64,000 bases of DNA, taken from Gordonia sp. UBA5067. Lineage in GTDB: Bacteria > Actinomycetota > Actinomycetes > Mycobacteriales > Mycobacteriaceae. The DNA is taken from the NCBI RefSeq assembly GCF_002414845.1, contig NZ_DIAX01000009.1, positions 45,049 through 109,048 on the forward strand, read 5' to 3'. Each line of letters starts with the position of its first letter. Position 1 is the first letter of the stretch. The notes below the pieces were generated by a model. That model made no database searches and was not told the DNA's origin. It worked only from the letters and a program-made list of their open reading frames with translations. This document shows positions 50,743 to 60,120 of the stretch, one piece after another. The translations under genes were made by a program, and so were the position numbers.

Positions 50743-51921
50743 ATGCCGACCTTCAAGATGGGCGATCAGGGCTCGGTAGTCGCCGAGATCCGAGCCATCC
50801 TGGTCGCTCAACAGCTGCTCCCCGATACCTCGGGCCCGACTGATCTGCTTGCCAACAGCGACGGCTGGACTTCTCCGGAAGCGGTGTTCGATCCGGCCCT
50901 CGATCACGCCGTGCGCGCCTTCCAACAGCAACGTGGCCTGATCGTCGACGGGATCGTCGGTGCAGGCACGTATCGCGCCCTCTTGGAGTCCTCATATCAC
51001 TTGGGCTCACGCGTACTCCTCTATCGCCTCTCGACACCGATAACCGGTGACGACGTAGCTGTCTTGCAGTCACGACTGCAAAATCTGGGCTACTACCCGA
51101 ATCTGGTCGACGGCGTCTTCGGCGACAGCACGCACCGAGCGCTGTGCCGATATCAGGCCGAGTACGGGCTGTCGTCCGACGGGATCTGTGGACCGGCCAC
51201 TTTGCGCTCACTCGAACGGCTGGGCAACCGGATAACCGGCGGCTCACCGCACGCGATCCGTGAGGAAGAGCGCCTCCGCCGGTCGGGCCCCCTGCTCTCG
51301 GGCAAACGTGTGCTGATCGACGCCGGCTGCGGCGGTACGCACCCGCTGTCCACGGGGGCGGTGGCAGAGCTGGAGGATCGTGTTCTGCGCGACATCGCTC
51401 ATCGCCTGGAAGGCCGCATGGGCGCCGCCGGAATGGAGACCTTCCTCTCCCATGGTGATCACTCCACGCCGAACGACTCCGAACGCGCACACACGGCGAA
51501 CGCCGTTGATGCGGACCTGGTCATCGCACTGCGTTGCGCCCACCATCCGACAGCGGCGGCCAGTGGCGTGGCGAGCTTCTTCTTCGGCAACAACCACGGC
51601 TCATATTCGACCATCGGGCGAAATCTTGCGAGCTTTATCCAACGCGAAATCGTTGCTCGCACCGGGCTTTACGATTGCCGAACGCACCCGCGGACCTGGC
51701 CGATTCTACGCGAGACCCGAATGCCGACGGCTCTCATCGACGTCGGGTACATCACCAACCCCAACGACGCCGCCTGGCTCGATGATCCGGTGCATCGGGA
51801 CGTCCTCGCGGAGGCGGTTCTCATCGCCGTTAAGCGCGTCTACCTCCTGGGCGAGAACGATCGCCCCACCGGCACCTATACGTTTGCCGACCTACTAGCC
51901 GCCGAGCGCGCCATCTCCTGA
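50743..51921 (+). CDS. cwlM: CwlM, amidase-fold regulator of peptidoglycan synthesis
   Basis: A 392-residue protein. Two PG_binding_1 domains (about 5-85 and 95-160, each with an AFQQQRGL- or YQAEYGL-type motif) precede an Amidase_3 domain (about 188-375). Amidase_3 zinc ligands are altered: the His of D-x-GHGG is Cys196 (IDAGCGG), the second His position is Arg (IALRCAHH), and the catalytic Glu is Asp333 (LIDVGYITNP). Mycobacterial CwlM is likewise a cytosolic, PknB-phosphorylated activator of MurA that also contacts FhaA/MurJ. ATG 50743. No signal peptide is seen. Confidence 0.93.
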   Translation: MPTFKMGDQGSVVAEIRAILVAQQLLPDTSGPTDLLANSDGWTSPEAVFDPALDHAVRAFQQQRGLIVDGIVGAGTYRALLESSYHLGSRVLLYRLSTPITGDDVAVLQSRLQNLGYYPNLVDGVFGDSTHRALCRYQAEYGLSSDGICGPATLRSLERLGNRITGGSPHAIREEERLRRSGPLLSGKRVLIDAGCGGTHPLSTGAVAELEDRVLRDIAHRLEGRMGAAGMETFLSHGDHSTPNDSERAHTANAVDADLVIALRCAHHPTAAASGVASFFFGNNHGSYSTIGRNLASFIQREIVARTGLYDCRTHPRTWPILRETRMPTALIDVGYITNPNDAAWLDDPVHRDVLAEAVLIAVKRVYLLGENDRPTGTYTFADLLAAERAIS

Positions 51922-51946
51922 CCTTTCGTCCTACCGGACGGGGGGT

Positions 51947-52642
51947 TCAGCCGCCGACGGGTGCCATCGTCAAATCTGGCTCGACGGCGATCTTCAATGC
52001 CGCCTCGACAACGAGCCTTTCGAGCGCTCCCTCGACCGCAGACTTCCACCCCAGGCCCTCGTCGAGCACGAGTCGGTACCGCGGAAAGCGGTGGTGCGGT
52101 GCGACGAGTTCAAAGCCCGAATCGGCCAGGAAGTCAGCATCGATCATGCATTCGCCGCAGATGTCCTCGCGTGGGTCCGTGGCGGCGTGACCCCGGATCC
52201 CGAAGGCTTCGAGGGCGCGAACACCGCGTTGGACCAGATCGGCGACGACTGCATCGAGGAGTAGGGCACGGGCTTCGCGGAAGCCGTTATCCGCGCGCAG
52301 GGAGGTCAGCAGCACAGCATCGGCGCTCACCGGCGAGGTGGGGAAGTGTGCGGCGCGTGGCACCCGAGGCGGCGGAGCGTAGAAGGCGGTCCCGACCACC
52401 ACAGTGCGCCAATTGTCGGGTGCCGAGCCAGCACCACTGGTCCGGACCACGTTGGGCCCCGACTCGGCTAGTTGCGCGCACGTGCCCCACTCCAGCAGTA
52501 GGCCCGATGTCCACGCCTCTTTGTCGAACTCACTCGTCCGGACGGCGGCGCTCGGATCGACCTCCCAGAACACACACCCGCGGGCATGAGAGGGAAGTCG
52601 TCCGAACCCCGCCGGATCGAGGGCGAGAAGCCGGATTCCCAT
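51947..52642 (-). CDS. GNAT-like acetyltransferase-fold protein (Rv3916c-like)
   Basis: A 231-residue soluble protein. The second half resembles a GNAT fold: LLTSLRADNGFREARALLLDAVVADLVQRGVRAL could be a worn motif A, and FLADSGFELVAPHHRFPRYRLVL a typical final strand pair. The acetyl-CoA loop R/Q-x-x-G-x-G/A is not clear, so activity is doubtful. The start is ATG 52642, with a GGAG-type site immediately upstream. It is conserved between cwlM and parB in mycobacteria. Two TCACAGTGA boxes lie upstream (52704, 52732). Function unknown. Confidence 0.75.
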   Translation of the reverse strand: MGIRLLALDPAGFGRLPSHARGCVFWEVDPSAAVRTSEFDKEAWTSGLLLEWGTCAQLAESGPNVVRTSGAGSAPDNWRTVVVGTAFYAPPPRVPRAAHFPTSPVSADAVLLTSLRADNGFREARALLLDAVVADLVQRGVRALEAFGIRGHAATDPREDICGECMIDADFLADSGFELVAPHHRFPRYRLVLDEGLGWKSAVEGALERLVVEAALKIAVEPDLTMAPVGG

Positions 52643-52703
52643 CTCCGCTACCCCACACTCCAGCAATGAAGGCGAGATCTATTGTGCCACAACGGCTTTG
52701 CCT

Positions 52704-52741
52704 TCACAGTGATCCTCCTTCTACCTACGTGTCACAGTGAC
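52704..52741. promoter_or_regulatory. two TCACAGTGA boxes
   Basis: The 9-bp palindrome TCACAGTGA occurs at 52704-52712 and 52732-52740, with centres 28 bp apart, between the GNAT-like gene start and the parB end. The second extends to GTCACAGTGAC. A regulator site is possible; none is known to me. Confidence 0.4.
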
Positions 52742-52771
52742 GTTATCGAGCCGTGCCCCTGGGTGCGAAAA

Positions 52772-53818
52772 CTACGGCGTCCGTTGCGAAATCTCATCGA
52801 GAATTCTTTCGAGATCCTCAATCGACCCGAACTCCACGACGATCTTGCCTTTGCGCTTGCCCAGACTAACGGTGACCCTGGTATCGAGCCGGTCGGAAAG
52901 CCGTTCGGCGACATCCTGCAATCCCGGCATCACCATCTGCTTACGCTTGGGTGACGGGGCAGTGGGATCGGGTCCATCGCCGCGGTTGGCGAGAGTGACC
53001 GCCTCCTCGGTGGCCCGAACCGACAGGCCCTCTGCCACGATGCGCGCGGCGAGCGCCTCCTGGGCCTCCGTACCGGCGTCCAGTGAAAGCAGGGCACGCG
53101 CATGACCGGCGGATAGCACACCGGCCGCCACTCGCCGCTGGACGGCAACAGGCAACCGCAGCAGCCGGATCATGTTGGTGATGACGGGACGAGACCGGCC
53201 GATCCGAGCCGCGAGTTCCTCTTGCGTCACACCGAACTCCTCCAGGAGTTGTTGGTATGCCGACGCCTCCTCCAACGGATTCAGCTGCGCCCGGTGGATA
53301 TTCTCCAGCAGCGCATCGCGAAGCATGTCACTGTCAGCAGTTTCCCGGACGATGGCCGGAATCGTTTCGATACCCGCCTCTTGGCACGCACGCCACCGGC
53401 GCTCGCCCATCACCAGCTGGTACTCAACCTCCCCTTGGGGGGCGGGCAGGCGCCGTACAACGATCGGCTGCATCAGCCCAAACTCGCGGATCGAAAAGAC
53501 CAACTCAGCGAGTGCATCCTCGTCGAAGACCGTACGGGGCTGCTGGGGATTGGGTTGGATCTGGGTCGGCCGGAGTTCACGGTAGACCGCACCCACATCA
53601 TGCGAAATGGGTTCAACGGTGGCTAAGCCTGTTCCTCTGCCGGCAGAATCTCCGGCCACAGAAACGCGGCCGGTGCCGATCACCACGTCCGCCGCAGCGG
53701 CACCCATGGGCTGGGTGCCCATCGTCCTGCCGGCTTCCTGGTCTTCAGCCGGGCCGGTCGGAATGAGTGCGGCGAGACCGCGCCCGAGGCCGCCCTTGCG
53801 CTGAGTGTCCCGGGTCAT
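52772..53818 (-). CDS. parB: chromosome partitioning protein ParB
   Basis: A 348-residue DNA-binding CTPase that spreads from parS sites and loads SMC. It opens [13 protein letters not shown] (binds ParA), then the ParB/Srx domain with [12 protein letters not shown] (CTP-binding box 2), the helix-turn-helix [23 protein letters not shown] and a C-terminal dimer domain [21 protein letters not shown]. The ATG overlaps the parA stop (ATGA) with GGGAGGAG upstream. It binds the three parS sites 1-2 kb away. Confidence 0.97.
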   Translation of the reverse strand: MTRDTQRKGGLGRGLAALIPTGPAEDQEAGRTMGTQPMGAAAADVVIGTGRVSVAGDSAGRGTGLATVEPISHDVGAVYRELRPTQIQPNPQQPRTVFDEDALAELVFSIREFGLMQPIVVRRLPAPQGEVEYQLVMGERRWRACQEAGIETIPAIVRETADSDMLRDALLENIHRAQLNPLEEASAYQQLLEEFGVTQEELAARIGRSRPVITNMIRLLRLPVAVQRRVAAGVLSAGHARALLSLDAGTEAQEALAARIVAEGLSVRATEEAVTLANRGDGPDPTAPSPKRKQMVMPGLQDVAERLSDRLDTRVTVSLGKRKGKIVVEFGSIEDLERILDEISQRTP

Positions 53819-54777
53819 GAATCACTCCTCCCGATCCCTGGTGCGCCGTCGACCGCTGCGCCCGCGAGCGCGAGCTCCCGGGCCGCATCCACGTAGCTCA
53901 TCGCTCCGCGCGAGCCAGGGTCGTAGTCAATGATCGTCATCCCGAAGCCAGGGGCCTCGGAGACCTTCACGCTCCGCGGCACGATGGTGCGGAGCACCTT
54001 GCGTCCAAAATGCCGGCGCACCTCCTCGGCCACCTGATCGGCGAGCTTGGTGCGGCCGTCATACATGGTGAGTAGGACGGTCGACACATGCAGATCGCGA
54101 TTGAGGTGGGCTTGTACCAGCTCAATGTTTCGCAGCAACTGACCCACTCCCTCTAGTGCGTAGTACTCGCACTGAATCGGTATGAGGACTTCGCGCGCGG
54201 CGACCATTGCGTTGACCGTCAGCAAGCCGAGTGAAGGCGGGCAGTCGATAAACACATAGTCCAGCGAGAAGCGCGCCAGCACTTCCTGGTTGATTGCGTT
54301 CTTCAATCGATTCTCTCGCGCCACGAGCGATACCAACTCGATCTCGGCACCGGCTAGATCGAGTGTCGCCGGGACGCAGAACAGGCTCTCGTGGGCCGGG
54401 GTCTGCTGGATCGCTTCCTCCAGCGTCGCCTCGCCCAGCAGCAGCTCATACACGGAGGCTATGTCTGGTTGGCGATGGTCGATACCCAACGCAGTACTCG
54501 CGTTGCCCTGCGGGTCAAGGTCGATGACGAGTACACGTAGTCCGTGAATCGCCAGTGCGGCGGCAAGGTTCACCGCAGTAGTTGTCTTGCCCACACCGCC
54601 CTTCTGGTTCGCGACCGTGATGATCCGCGGTTGCGCGGGCCGGGGGAGGGGAGGGGTGCCGCCGGGGGTGAGGATTTCACTTGCGCGCGCAGCGGCTGCT
54701 GCGATCGGAGTGTCAGCGAATGTTTCAGCCCCCCTACGAGCCGATGTTTCACGTGAAACATTCGATTGCTTACTCAC
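53815..54777 (-). CDS. parA: chromosome partitioning ATPase ParA
   Basis: A 320-residue Walker-type ATPase that positions the origin with ParB. The deviant Walker A is [16 protein letters not shown] (about residues 57-72), Walker A' [12 protein letters not shown], and [16 protein letters not shown] follows. The start is GTG 54777; the first residues, [12 protein letters not shown], are coded by a parS site (54745-54760), as also in mycobacterial ParA (NVSRETS). It overlaps parB by four bases. Confidence 0.96.
   Translation of the reverse strand: MSKQSNVSRETSARRGAETFADTPIAAAAARASEILTPGGTPPLPRPAQPRIITVANQKGGVGKTTTAVNLAAALAIHGLRVLVIDLDPQGNASTALGIDHRQPDIASVYELLLGEATLEEAIQQTPAHESLFCVPATLDLAGAEIELVSLVARENRLKNAINQEVLARFSLDYVFIDCPPSLGLLTVNAMVAAREVLIPIQCEYYALEGVGQLLRNIELVQAHLNRDLHVSTVLLTMYDGRTKLADQVAEEVRRHFGRKVLRTIVPRSVKVSEAPGFGMTIIDYDPGSRGAMSYVDAARELALAGAAVDGAPGIGRSDS
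54745..54760. promoter_or_regulatory. parS site (in parA 5' end)
   Basis: TGTTTCACGTGAAACA is a perfect 16-bp match to the bacterial parS consensus. It codes NVSRET in ParA. Confidence 0.98.
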
Positions 54778-54857
54778 CAGGTACGTCCATTCTTTGATCG
54801 TTCATCGTTTCTCTATTGTGCGCCCAGCCCCCGACAACGCCGACGTCGCCCCGCATC

Positions 54858-55544
54858 TCATCGACCTCGTTCAGTTCGGGTGCCGCGTGGCGCCGCAGGC
54901 GTTGGCCGAGTCTGCCCGCCTCGCCTTCTCCCCAGAACCACGGTGGTCACCTCGGGCACCAGCCCGGCTCCCACGGTCGTAACCGTCAGGTCGTCAATCC
55001 CTATTGCAGCGCAACGACTCCGGTGTTCGTCCACTTCTTCCTGTGCGGTCGAACCCTTCATCGCAACCATTTTGCCATCCGGTCGCATCAGCGGGGCCGA
55101 CCAACCGCACAGCCGATCGAGTGGCGCGACCGCGCGCGACGTCACCGAATCTGCGGCCCCGTGCTGCGCTATCACGCTGGGTTCCTCCGCCCGTCCCCGA
55201 ACCACCGTCACGTTGTCGAGGCCCAGTGCGTCGACAACCTCGGCCAAAAACGTCGTCCGTCGGAGCAGTGGTTCGACTAGGACCACACGCAAGTCCGGTC
55301 GGGCAATCGCAAGGGGTATGCCTGGCAGTCCCGCACCGCTGCCGATGTCAACAACGCGTTCATCGGGCCCAAAGAGCTCAGCGATAACCCCACAATTGAG
55401 AATATGGCGGTCCCAGAGGCGTGGTGCTTCACGTGGCCCAATCAGGCCTCTGGTCACGGCAGCGTCGGCCAACCAGTCGTGGTAGCCGACTGCCCTATCG
55501 ACTCGATCACCAAACACGTGTGTGGCCGCTTCCGATACCGACAC
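54858..55544 (-). CDS. rsmG: 16S rRNA (guanine527-N7)-methyltransferase RsmG
   Basis: A 228-residue SAM-dependent enzyme that methylates N7 of G527 in 16S rRNA; its loss gives low-level streptomycin resistance. The SAM motif is [20 protein letters not shown] (about residues 65-84), with RHILNCG before it and [12 protein letters not shown] in motif IV. The C-terminal Arg-rich tail is not structured. GTG 55544 starts it. The gene stands between the parS pair and parA, as in most actinobacteria. Confidence 0.95.
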   Translation of the reverse strand: MSVSEAATHVFGDRVDRAVGYHDWLADAAVTRGLIGPREAPRLWDRHILNCGVIAELFGPDERVVDIGSGAGLPGIPLAIARPDLRVVLVEPLLRRTTFLAEVVDALGLDNVTVVRGRAEEPSVIAQHGAADSVTSRAVAPLDRLCGWSAPLMRPDGKMVAMKGSTAQEEVDEHRSRCAAIGIDDLTVTTVGAGLVPEVTTVVLGRRRGGQTRPTPAAPRGTRTERGR

Positions 55545-55590
55545 CCCACTCCTCTCGATCGCACCTGCTCATCCGAGACTCGACCATTGA

Positions 55591-55606
55591 TGTTTCACGT
55601 GAAACA
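55591..55606. promoter_or_regulatory. parS site
   Basis: A second perfect TGTTTCACGTGAAACA, upstream of the rsmG start. Confidence 0.98.
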
Positions 55607-55626
55607 TCGGCGGTCAGTCCTCCCGA

Positions 55627-55642
55627 TGTTTCACGTGAAACA
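55627..55642. promoter_or_regulatory. parS site
   Basis: A third perfect TGTTTCACGTGAAACA, 36 bp from the second. Confidence 0.98.
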
Positions 55643-55686
55643 TTGGCGAACTACATGACTGTAATTTCCAGCCCCGAACTGAGAAA

Positions 55687-55708
55687 GGCCCCGGCCTGAG
55701 CCGGGACC
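55687..55708 (-). terminator. hairpin terminator after jag
   Basis: GGCCCCGGC and GCCGGGACC arms pair with one G-T and a four-base loop. Read leftward, TTT follows. It closes the rpmH-rnpA-yidD-yidC-jag operon before rsmG. Confidence 0.75.
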
Positions 55709-55739
55709 TCTCGTTTAGTGCGGTTGGGTTGACTTCAGC

Positions 55740-56324
55740 TTACGACACCTTGATAACGACCACGCGTCGCTTGGGCTCGGCGCCCTCGCTTTCGCTGATG
55801 ACCCCGTCGACTACGGCCACCGCATCGTGGACGATCTTTCGTTCGAACGGTGTCATCGGCTCGAGCGACTCGCGCTCTCCGCTATCGCGAACACGTTCGG
55901 CGACCTCGGTCCCGAGTCCGGCGAGTCGCTCCCGGCGGTCGGCCCGCCATCGGGCGACGTCCAACATCAGTCGGCTCCGGTCACCCGTCGCTTGCTGTAC
56001 CGCGAGCCGAGTCAGCTCCTGCAATGCGTCGAGGACCTCACCCCGCCGACCAACCAGCTTGGAGAGGTCGGCACCGCCATCGATGCTCACCATCGCGCGA
56101 TCGCCGTCGACGTCGAGATCGATGTCCCCGTCAAAGTCCAGGACGTCCAACAGTTGCTCGAGATAGTCGCCGGCGATCTCGCCCTCCTCGACCAGTTGGT
56201 CCTCCTGCTCGACTTCGGTCGCCGCATTGTCGGTCGCCGCGCTGTCGATTGGCTGGGCCTCGGTAGTTGTGGCCACCGTGTCGGCCACCATTGGTTCGTT
56301 GGGAACCTGCGCATCCGCAGTCAT
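55740..56324 (-). CDS. jag: Jag/KhpB family RNA-binding protein (KH-R3H)
   Basis: A 194-residue protein. The N-terminus (about 1-45) is acidic and disordered. The KH domain (about 50-125) has LVGRRGEVLDALQELTRL, an RxGxxL-type GxxG loop. The R3H domain (about 130-190) has the R-x3-H motif FERKIVHDAV. KhpB partners KhpA to bind RNAs that control cell envelope and division. ATG 56324, 46 bases after yidC. Confidence 0.94.
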   Translation of the reverse strand: MTADAQVPNEPMVADTVATTTEAQPIDSAATDNAATEVEQEDQLVEEGEIAGDYLEQLLDVLDFDGDIDLDVDGDRAMVSIDGGADLSKLVGRRGEVLDALQELTRLAVQQATGDRSRLMLDVARWRADRRERLAGLGTEVAERVRDSGERESLEPMTPFERKIVHDAVAVVDGVISESEGAEPKRRVVVIKVS

Positions 56325-56370
56325 TGGGTTCTCCTCTTATCTTGGTGCAAATGTTCGTGGGGGAGAGGAC

Positions 56371-57516
56371 TCAGCGGCTCTTCGGCTTGTTTCGTCGAGC
56401 CGCCTGCCGGTTCTTCTTCGATCCCGCAGATCGCCCTTTGGCCGCGCCGCTGGCCTTGGTCCCGCCTCCGGGAGCCTTGCCGCCCGTACTATCGCCACTG
56501 GCTGCCGATCCAGGTGCAGCGTCCGGAACGGAATCGTCAGCGGGTAGGTCTGCGGCTTCTCCGGGACCGCCGTCGCGCTTAGTCCGATCCGGACGGGCCC
56601 CCGGTTTGGGAGCGTTCGCCTTGTTCTTCTCTTCCTTCGCTTCCTTGGCGGCTTCCTCTTCCCGCTCCATCCGGCCGAAGACGAGGTGCTGCTGACCGTA
56701 GGTCCAGATGTTGTTGCTGACCCAGTAGAGAAGGATCGCGACCGGGAAGAACGGGCCCGACACCAGGATGCCCAGGGGAAAAACGTACTGCGAAAGCATG
56801 TTCATGATCCGCGTCTGCTGGCTCTCCTGAGCCGCCGCCGTCTGCCGCTTCACGGCCGCGCGAGCGTTCAAGTAGGTCATCAGCGAAGCAATGATCATGA
56901 TCGGTATGACAACGGCAATGATCCCGATGCGGGTGAACTCGGGAGCGCCGTGCTGCATGAAGGCCTCCCACTGCGGGGACGGCTTGCCGGGCATGGTGAC
57001 CCACGAAGCCAATGGCACTCCGAAGAAGCGCGCCTCGAGGAAGTTCCGGACCTGATCACCACTGAAGAAGTAGTTCGCCGTTTGAGCATTCTGCTCGACC
57101 GACATCGTCTCCATCCGCATCCCGTACTGACCACCCGTGCGGTTGAACGACCGCAAGACATGGAACAGGCCGATAAAGACCGGGATCTGCATGAACATCG
57201 GGAGGCAGCCCAGCAGCGGATTGAATCCGTGCTCGCGCTGAAGCTTCTGCATCTCCTCGGCCATCTTGACCTGATCCTTGCCGTACTTCTTGCGGATGGC
57301 CTGCATCTGCGGCTGGATCTCTTGCATCTTCTTCGTCGTCTGGATCTGCTTGACGAACGGCTTGTAAAGGATGGCTCGAAGAGTGAAGACCAGGAAGACC
57401 ACCGACAACGCCCATGCCAGGCCATTGCCGGTCGGAGTGTTCGGGGTGATGTGGTCGAACACCCAGTGCCAGAGCCACATGATCCCGGACACCGGGTAGT
57501 AGATGATATTCAGCAC
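56371..57516 (-). CDS. yidC: membrane protein insertase YidC
   Basis: A 381-residue insertase. Membrane segments are near residues 5-25, 35-55, 100-120, 200-222 and 250-275, with the conserved cytosolic KKMQEIQPQMQAIRKKYG loop and FNPLLGCLPMFMQIPVFIGL. The C-terminal 80 residues are Lys/Pro/Ala-rich and probably bind ribosomes. The GTG start (57516) overlaps the yidD stop by seven bases. Confidence 0.96.
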   Translation of the reverse strand: MLNIIYYPVSGIMWLWHWVFDHITPNTPTGNGLAWALSVVFLVFTLRAILYKPFVKQIQTTKKMQEIQPQMQAIRKKYGKDQVKMAEEMQKLQREHGFNPLLGCLPMFMQIPVFIGLFHVLRSFNRTGGQYGMRMETMSVEQNAQTANYFFSGDQVRNFLEARFFGVPLASWVTMPGKPSPQWEAFMQHGAPEFTRIGIIAVVIPIMIIASLMTYLNARAAVKRQTAAAQESQQTRIMNMLSQYVFPLGILVSGPFFPVAILLYWVSNNIWTYGQQHLVFGRMEREEEAAKEAKEEKNKANAPKPGARPDRTKRDGGPGEAADLPADDSVPDAAPGSAASGDSTGGKAPGGGTKASGAAKGRSAGSKKNRQAARRNKPKSR

Positions 57517-57764
57517 GTTGTTTCCAGTCCCTTACTGGTTGAAGAGTTCCGAGGAGCCGGAACCGGGTCAAATCCGGGTTTGTGCCACGGGCCGCATTTG
57601 GCCAGCCGAACCAGCGAGAGCCAACTGCCGTACCACAGGCCGTGCTCGGTCAGCGCTTGCACCGCGTACGCACTGCACGTCGGTTCGAATCGACACGAGG
57701 GCAGGCGGGTAGGTGAGATCCACACCTGGTAGAAGCGGATGATCGCAATTAGCGCGCGCCTCAA
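57510..57764 (-). CDS. yidD: membrane protein insertion efficiency factor YidD
   Basis: An 84-residue protein (usual YidD length) that helps YidC insert membrane proteins. The signature is IRFYQVWISPTRLPSCRFEPTCSAYAVQAL, given here as its ends IRFYQVWIS and PTCSAYAVQAL, with three conserved Cys counted together with the later KCGPWHKPG. The start is probably TTG 57764, sharing TTGA with the rnpA stop. It overlaps yidC by seven bases. Confidence 0.9.
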   Translation of the reverse strand: MRRALIAIIRFYQVWISPTRLPSCRFEPTCSAYAVQALTEHGLWYGSWLSLVRLAKCGPWHKPGFDPVPAPRNSSTSKGLETTC

Positions 57765-58123
57765 GAGTTCACCGCCCGTACTAGCTGATCGGCGAGTTCG
57801 ACCGCCGATCGACAAGCGGCGGAAGGCCGTGCGCGCACGACCACGAAGGTATCGGGACTGCACATCTGCCGGGCAGAGTCGTCGAATGCGACCCGGATCC
57901 GACGGGAGAGGCGGTGCCGGACAACAGAATTGCCGACACGCTTGCTCACGATCATCCCCAACCGGGGACCGCCGGCAAGCGCCACATCGCTACGCGACCG
58001 ATGCGGCCACGCGGCTGCAGGATTCAGGAAATGCACATCGAGATCGCGTGTTCGAGTCCGCACCCCTTGCGACAGAGTGCGTTGAAAATCGGATCGCCGA
58101 TGGATCCGGTACGGAGAGTCCAT
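57761..58123 (-). CDS. rnpA: ribonuclease P protein component
   Basis: A 120-residue basic protein that supports the RNase P RNA in tRNA 5' processing. The central RNR motif is SKRVGNSVVRHRLSRRIR (about residues 59-76), and IHRRSDFQRTL opens the fold. ATG 58123. It is followed by yidD through a TTGA overlap. The rpmH-rnpA-yidD-yidC-jag order is near universal. Confidence 0.95.
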   Translation of the reverse strand: MDSPYRIHRRSDFQRTLSQGVRTRTRDLDVHFLNPAAAWPHRSRSDVALAGGPRLGMIVSKRVGNSVVRHRLSRRIRVAFDDSARQMCSPDTFVVVRARPSAACRSAVELADQLVRAVNS

Positions 58124-58165
58124 TGTCGAACGAGCACCGCGGCGGCGATGCGTGGTCGAACAGAA

Positions 58166-58309
58166 CTAGGCGCTCAGCTTTGCGCGGCCCTTGCCGCGGC
58201 GAACACTGATGATCGCGCGCCCCGCCCGCGTCCGCATGCGCAGACGGAAGCCGTGCTTGCGAGCGCGACGACGGTTGTTCGGCTGAAAAGTCCGCTTGCC
58301 CTTGGCCAT
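58166..58309 (-). CDS. rpmH: 50S ribosomal protein L34
   Basis: A 47-residue ribosomal protein: [20 protein letters not shown], then [15 protein letters not shown] and [11 protein letters not shown]. The ATG is at 58309; the longer frame to 58495 is not coding. It heads the operon read leftward from oriC. Confidence 0.98.
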   Translation of the reverse strand: MAKGKRTFQPNNRRRARKHGFRLRMRTRAGRAIISVRRGKGRAKLSA

Positions 58310-58635
58310 CGGAGTGACTCCTTCAAGTCTTTGCCCACTGCCGCAGGCGGTAACAAGTCTCGGTTCATCGCACGGTGCCAAGACGTCTCGGATAGCCTGG
58401 CCACGCTGTCGTGGCGGTTGCCACCCAGATGACCCGACGGAAAATCCGTGCGAAGGATATGACCTGTCGAGGGTACTGGACTCCCTACACCACAATCAAA
58501 CCGCTGACCGGATCGACACCCGCGTTACTTGCTTGCTCTTGTACACACCTGTGAATAAGTATGTGGACAACTTGGTCTCACAGTGACGGCCGTGGCATGC
58601 TGGGATTTCCGCCGAACGTCCAGGAAGGGAGACCT
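58310..58635. other. rpmH-dnaA divergent region with DnaA boxes
   Basis: A 326-bp gap holding the promoters of rpmH and dnaA. Two DnaA-box-like sites lie near dnaA: TGTGAATAA (58550-58558) and TGTGGACAA (58562-58570, the actinobacterial TTGTCCACA). These suggest dnaA autoregulation or part of oriC. The dnaA Shine-Dalgarno AGGAAGGGA begins at 58622. No ORF is supported. Confidence 0.75.
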
Positions 58636-60120
58636 ATGACAGTCGGTAGCGACTCCTTTACCAACATCTGGATGACGGTCGTCGACGAACTCAACGACGA
58701 CACCCGGGTCAATCCACCGTTGACTCGCCAGCAGAAGGCCTGGCTGTCTCTCGTCCAGCCCCTGACCCTCGCCGAGGGGTTCGCACTCCTGTCTGTGCCC
58801 AACCGCGTGGTTCAGGAGCACATCGAGCGTGATCTGCGCGATGTCATCTGTACCGCACTATCGCGCGAGCTCGGCGAAACCGTTGACCTCGGAGTCCGGA
58901 TCCAGCCGATCCAGGTCGCGGCCGAGCCGCACGAATCCATTGGTGCAGAAGAAGAGTCCGACGAACCACCGCAAACCGACGACTGGAAGTCACGTCGACG
59001 CCACTTCGGCGGCCGCGACGGCGATCACCCGCCGAACTGGTCGGACTCGTTCGGTCCAGGATCGGAATCGACAGCCCCCTCGTCGGGCAGCCTGCACCCC
59101 CGGTACACCTTCGACACGTTTGTGATCGGTGCTTCCAACCGTTTCGCGCACGCGTCGGCCGTTGCAGTGGCCGAATCTCCGGCCCGTGCCTACAACCCGC
59201 TCTTCATCTGGGGGGAGTCGGGGCTGGGCAAGACACATCTCCTCCACGCCGCCGGCCACTACGCACTGCGCCTCTTCCCGGAGCTCCGCGTCAAGTATGT
59301 CTCCACCGAAGAGTTCACCAACGACTTCATCAACTCGCTGCGCGACGACCGACGTGTCCAGTTCCAGCGCCAGTATCGCGACGAAGTCGACATTCTCCTG
59401 GTCGACGATATTCAGTTCTTGATGGGCCGAGAGGGAACACAGGAGGAGTTCTTCCACACGTTCAACACACTGCACAACGCTGATAAGCAGATCATCATCT
59501 CCTCTGACCGCCCGCCCCATCAGCTCGCGACCCTGGAGGACCGGCTGCGTACCCGCTTCGAGGGCGGGCTGATCACCGATGTGCAACCGCCCGATCTGGA
59601 AACGCGCGTCGCGATTCTGCGTAAGAAGGCGCAGATGGACAAGATCGACGTTCCCGACGATGTGCTCGTCCTCATCGCCTCCCACATCGAGCGCAACATC
59701 CGCGAGCTCGAAGGCGCCCTCATCCGGGTCACTGCCTTCGCCTCCCTCACCAGCGCCGAACTGAACCGGTCCCTCGCCGAGGTCGTGTTGCGGAACCTGC
59801 TGCCCGAGACCGGCATACAGGAGGTCAGCGCCCCCCGGATCATCGCCGTCATCACCGACTATTTTGGGGTCTCGGTCGACCAACTCAAGGGCCCGTCAAG
59901 GAAGGCCGACGTTGTGCTGCCCCGCCAGATCGCCATGTACCTGTGCCGGGAACTGACTGATCTCTCGCTGCCCAAGATCGGTGACACTTTCAACCGCGAC
60001 CATTCGACGGTCGTGCACGCCGAGAAGAAGATCACCGAGCAGATGAAGGAACGGCGTGAGATCTACGATCACGTCCAAGAACTCACCACAAGGATCAAGC
60101 GGCGGCCGACCTCGCCCTGA
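58636..60120 (+). CDS. dnaA: chromosomal replication initiator protein DnaA
   Basis: A 494-residue initiator that opens oriC. Domain I (about 1-85), a Pro/Asp-rich linker (about 85-150), the AAA+ domain (about 155-380) with Walker A in [13 protein letters not shown] and Walker B in [10 protein letters not shown], and domain IV with [13 protein letters not shown] for DnaA-box binding. ATG 58636 has AGGAAGGGA upstream. A strong terminator follows. Confidence 0.98.
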   Translation: MTVGSDSFTNIWMTVVDELNDDTRVNPPLTRQQKAWLSLVQPLTLAEGFALLSVPNRVVQEHIERDLRDVICTALSRELGETVDLGVRIQPIQVAAEPHESIGAEEESDEPPQTDDWKSRRRHFGGRDGDHPPNWSDSFGPGSESTAPSSGSLHPRYTFDTFVIGASNRFAHASAVAVAESPARAYNPLFIWGESGLGKTHLLHAAGHYALRLFPELRVKYVSTEEFTNDFINSLRDDRRVQFQRQYRDEVDILLVDDIQFLMGREGTQEEFFHTFNTLHNADKQIIISSDRPPHQLATLEDRLRTRFEGGLITDVQPPDLETRVAILRKKAQMDKIDVPDDVLVLIASHIERNIRELEGALIRVTAFASLTSAELNRSLAEVVLRNLLPETGIQEVSAPRIIAVITDYFGVSVDQLKGPSRKADVVLPRQIAMYLCRELTDLSLPKIGDTFNRDHSTVVHAEKKITEQMKERREIYDHVQELTTRIKRRPTSP

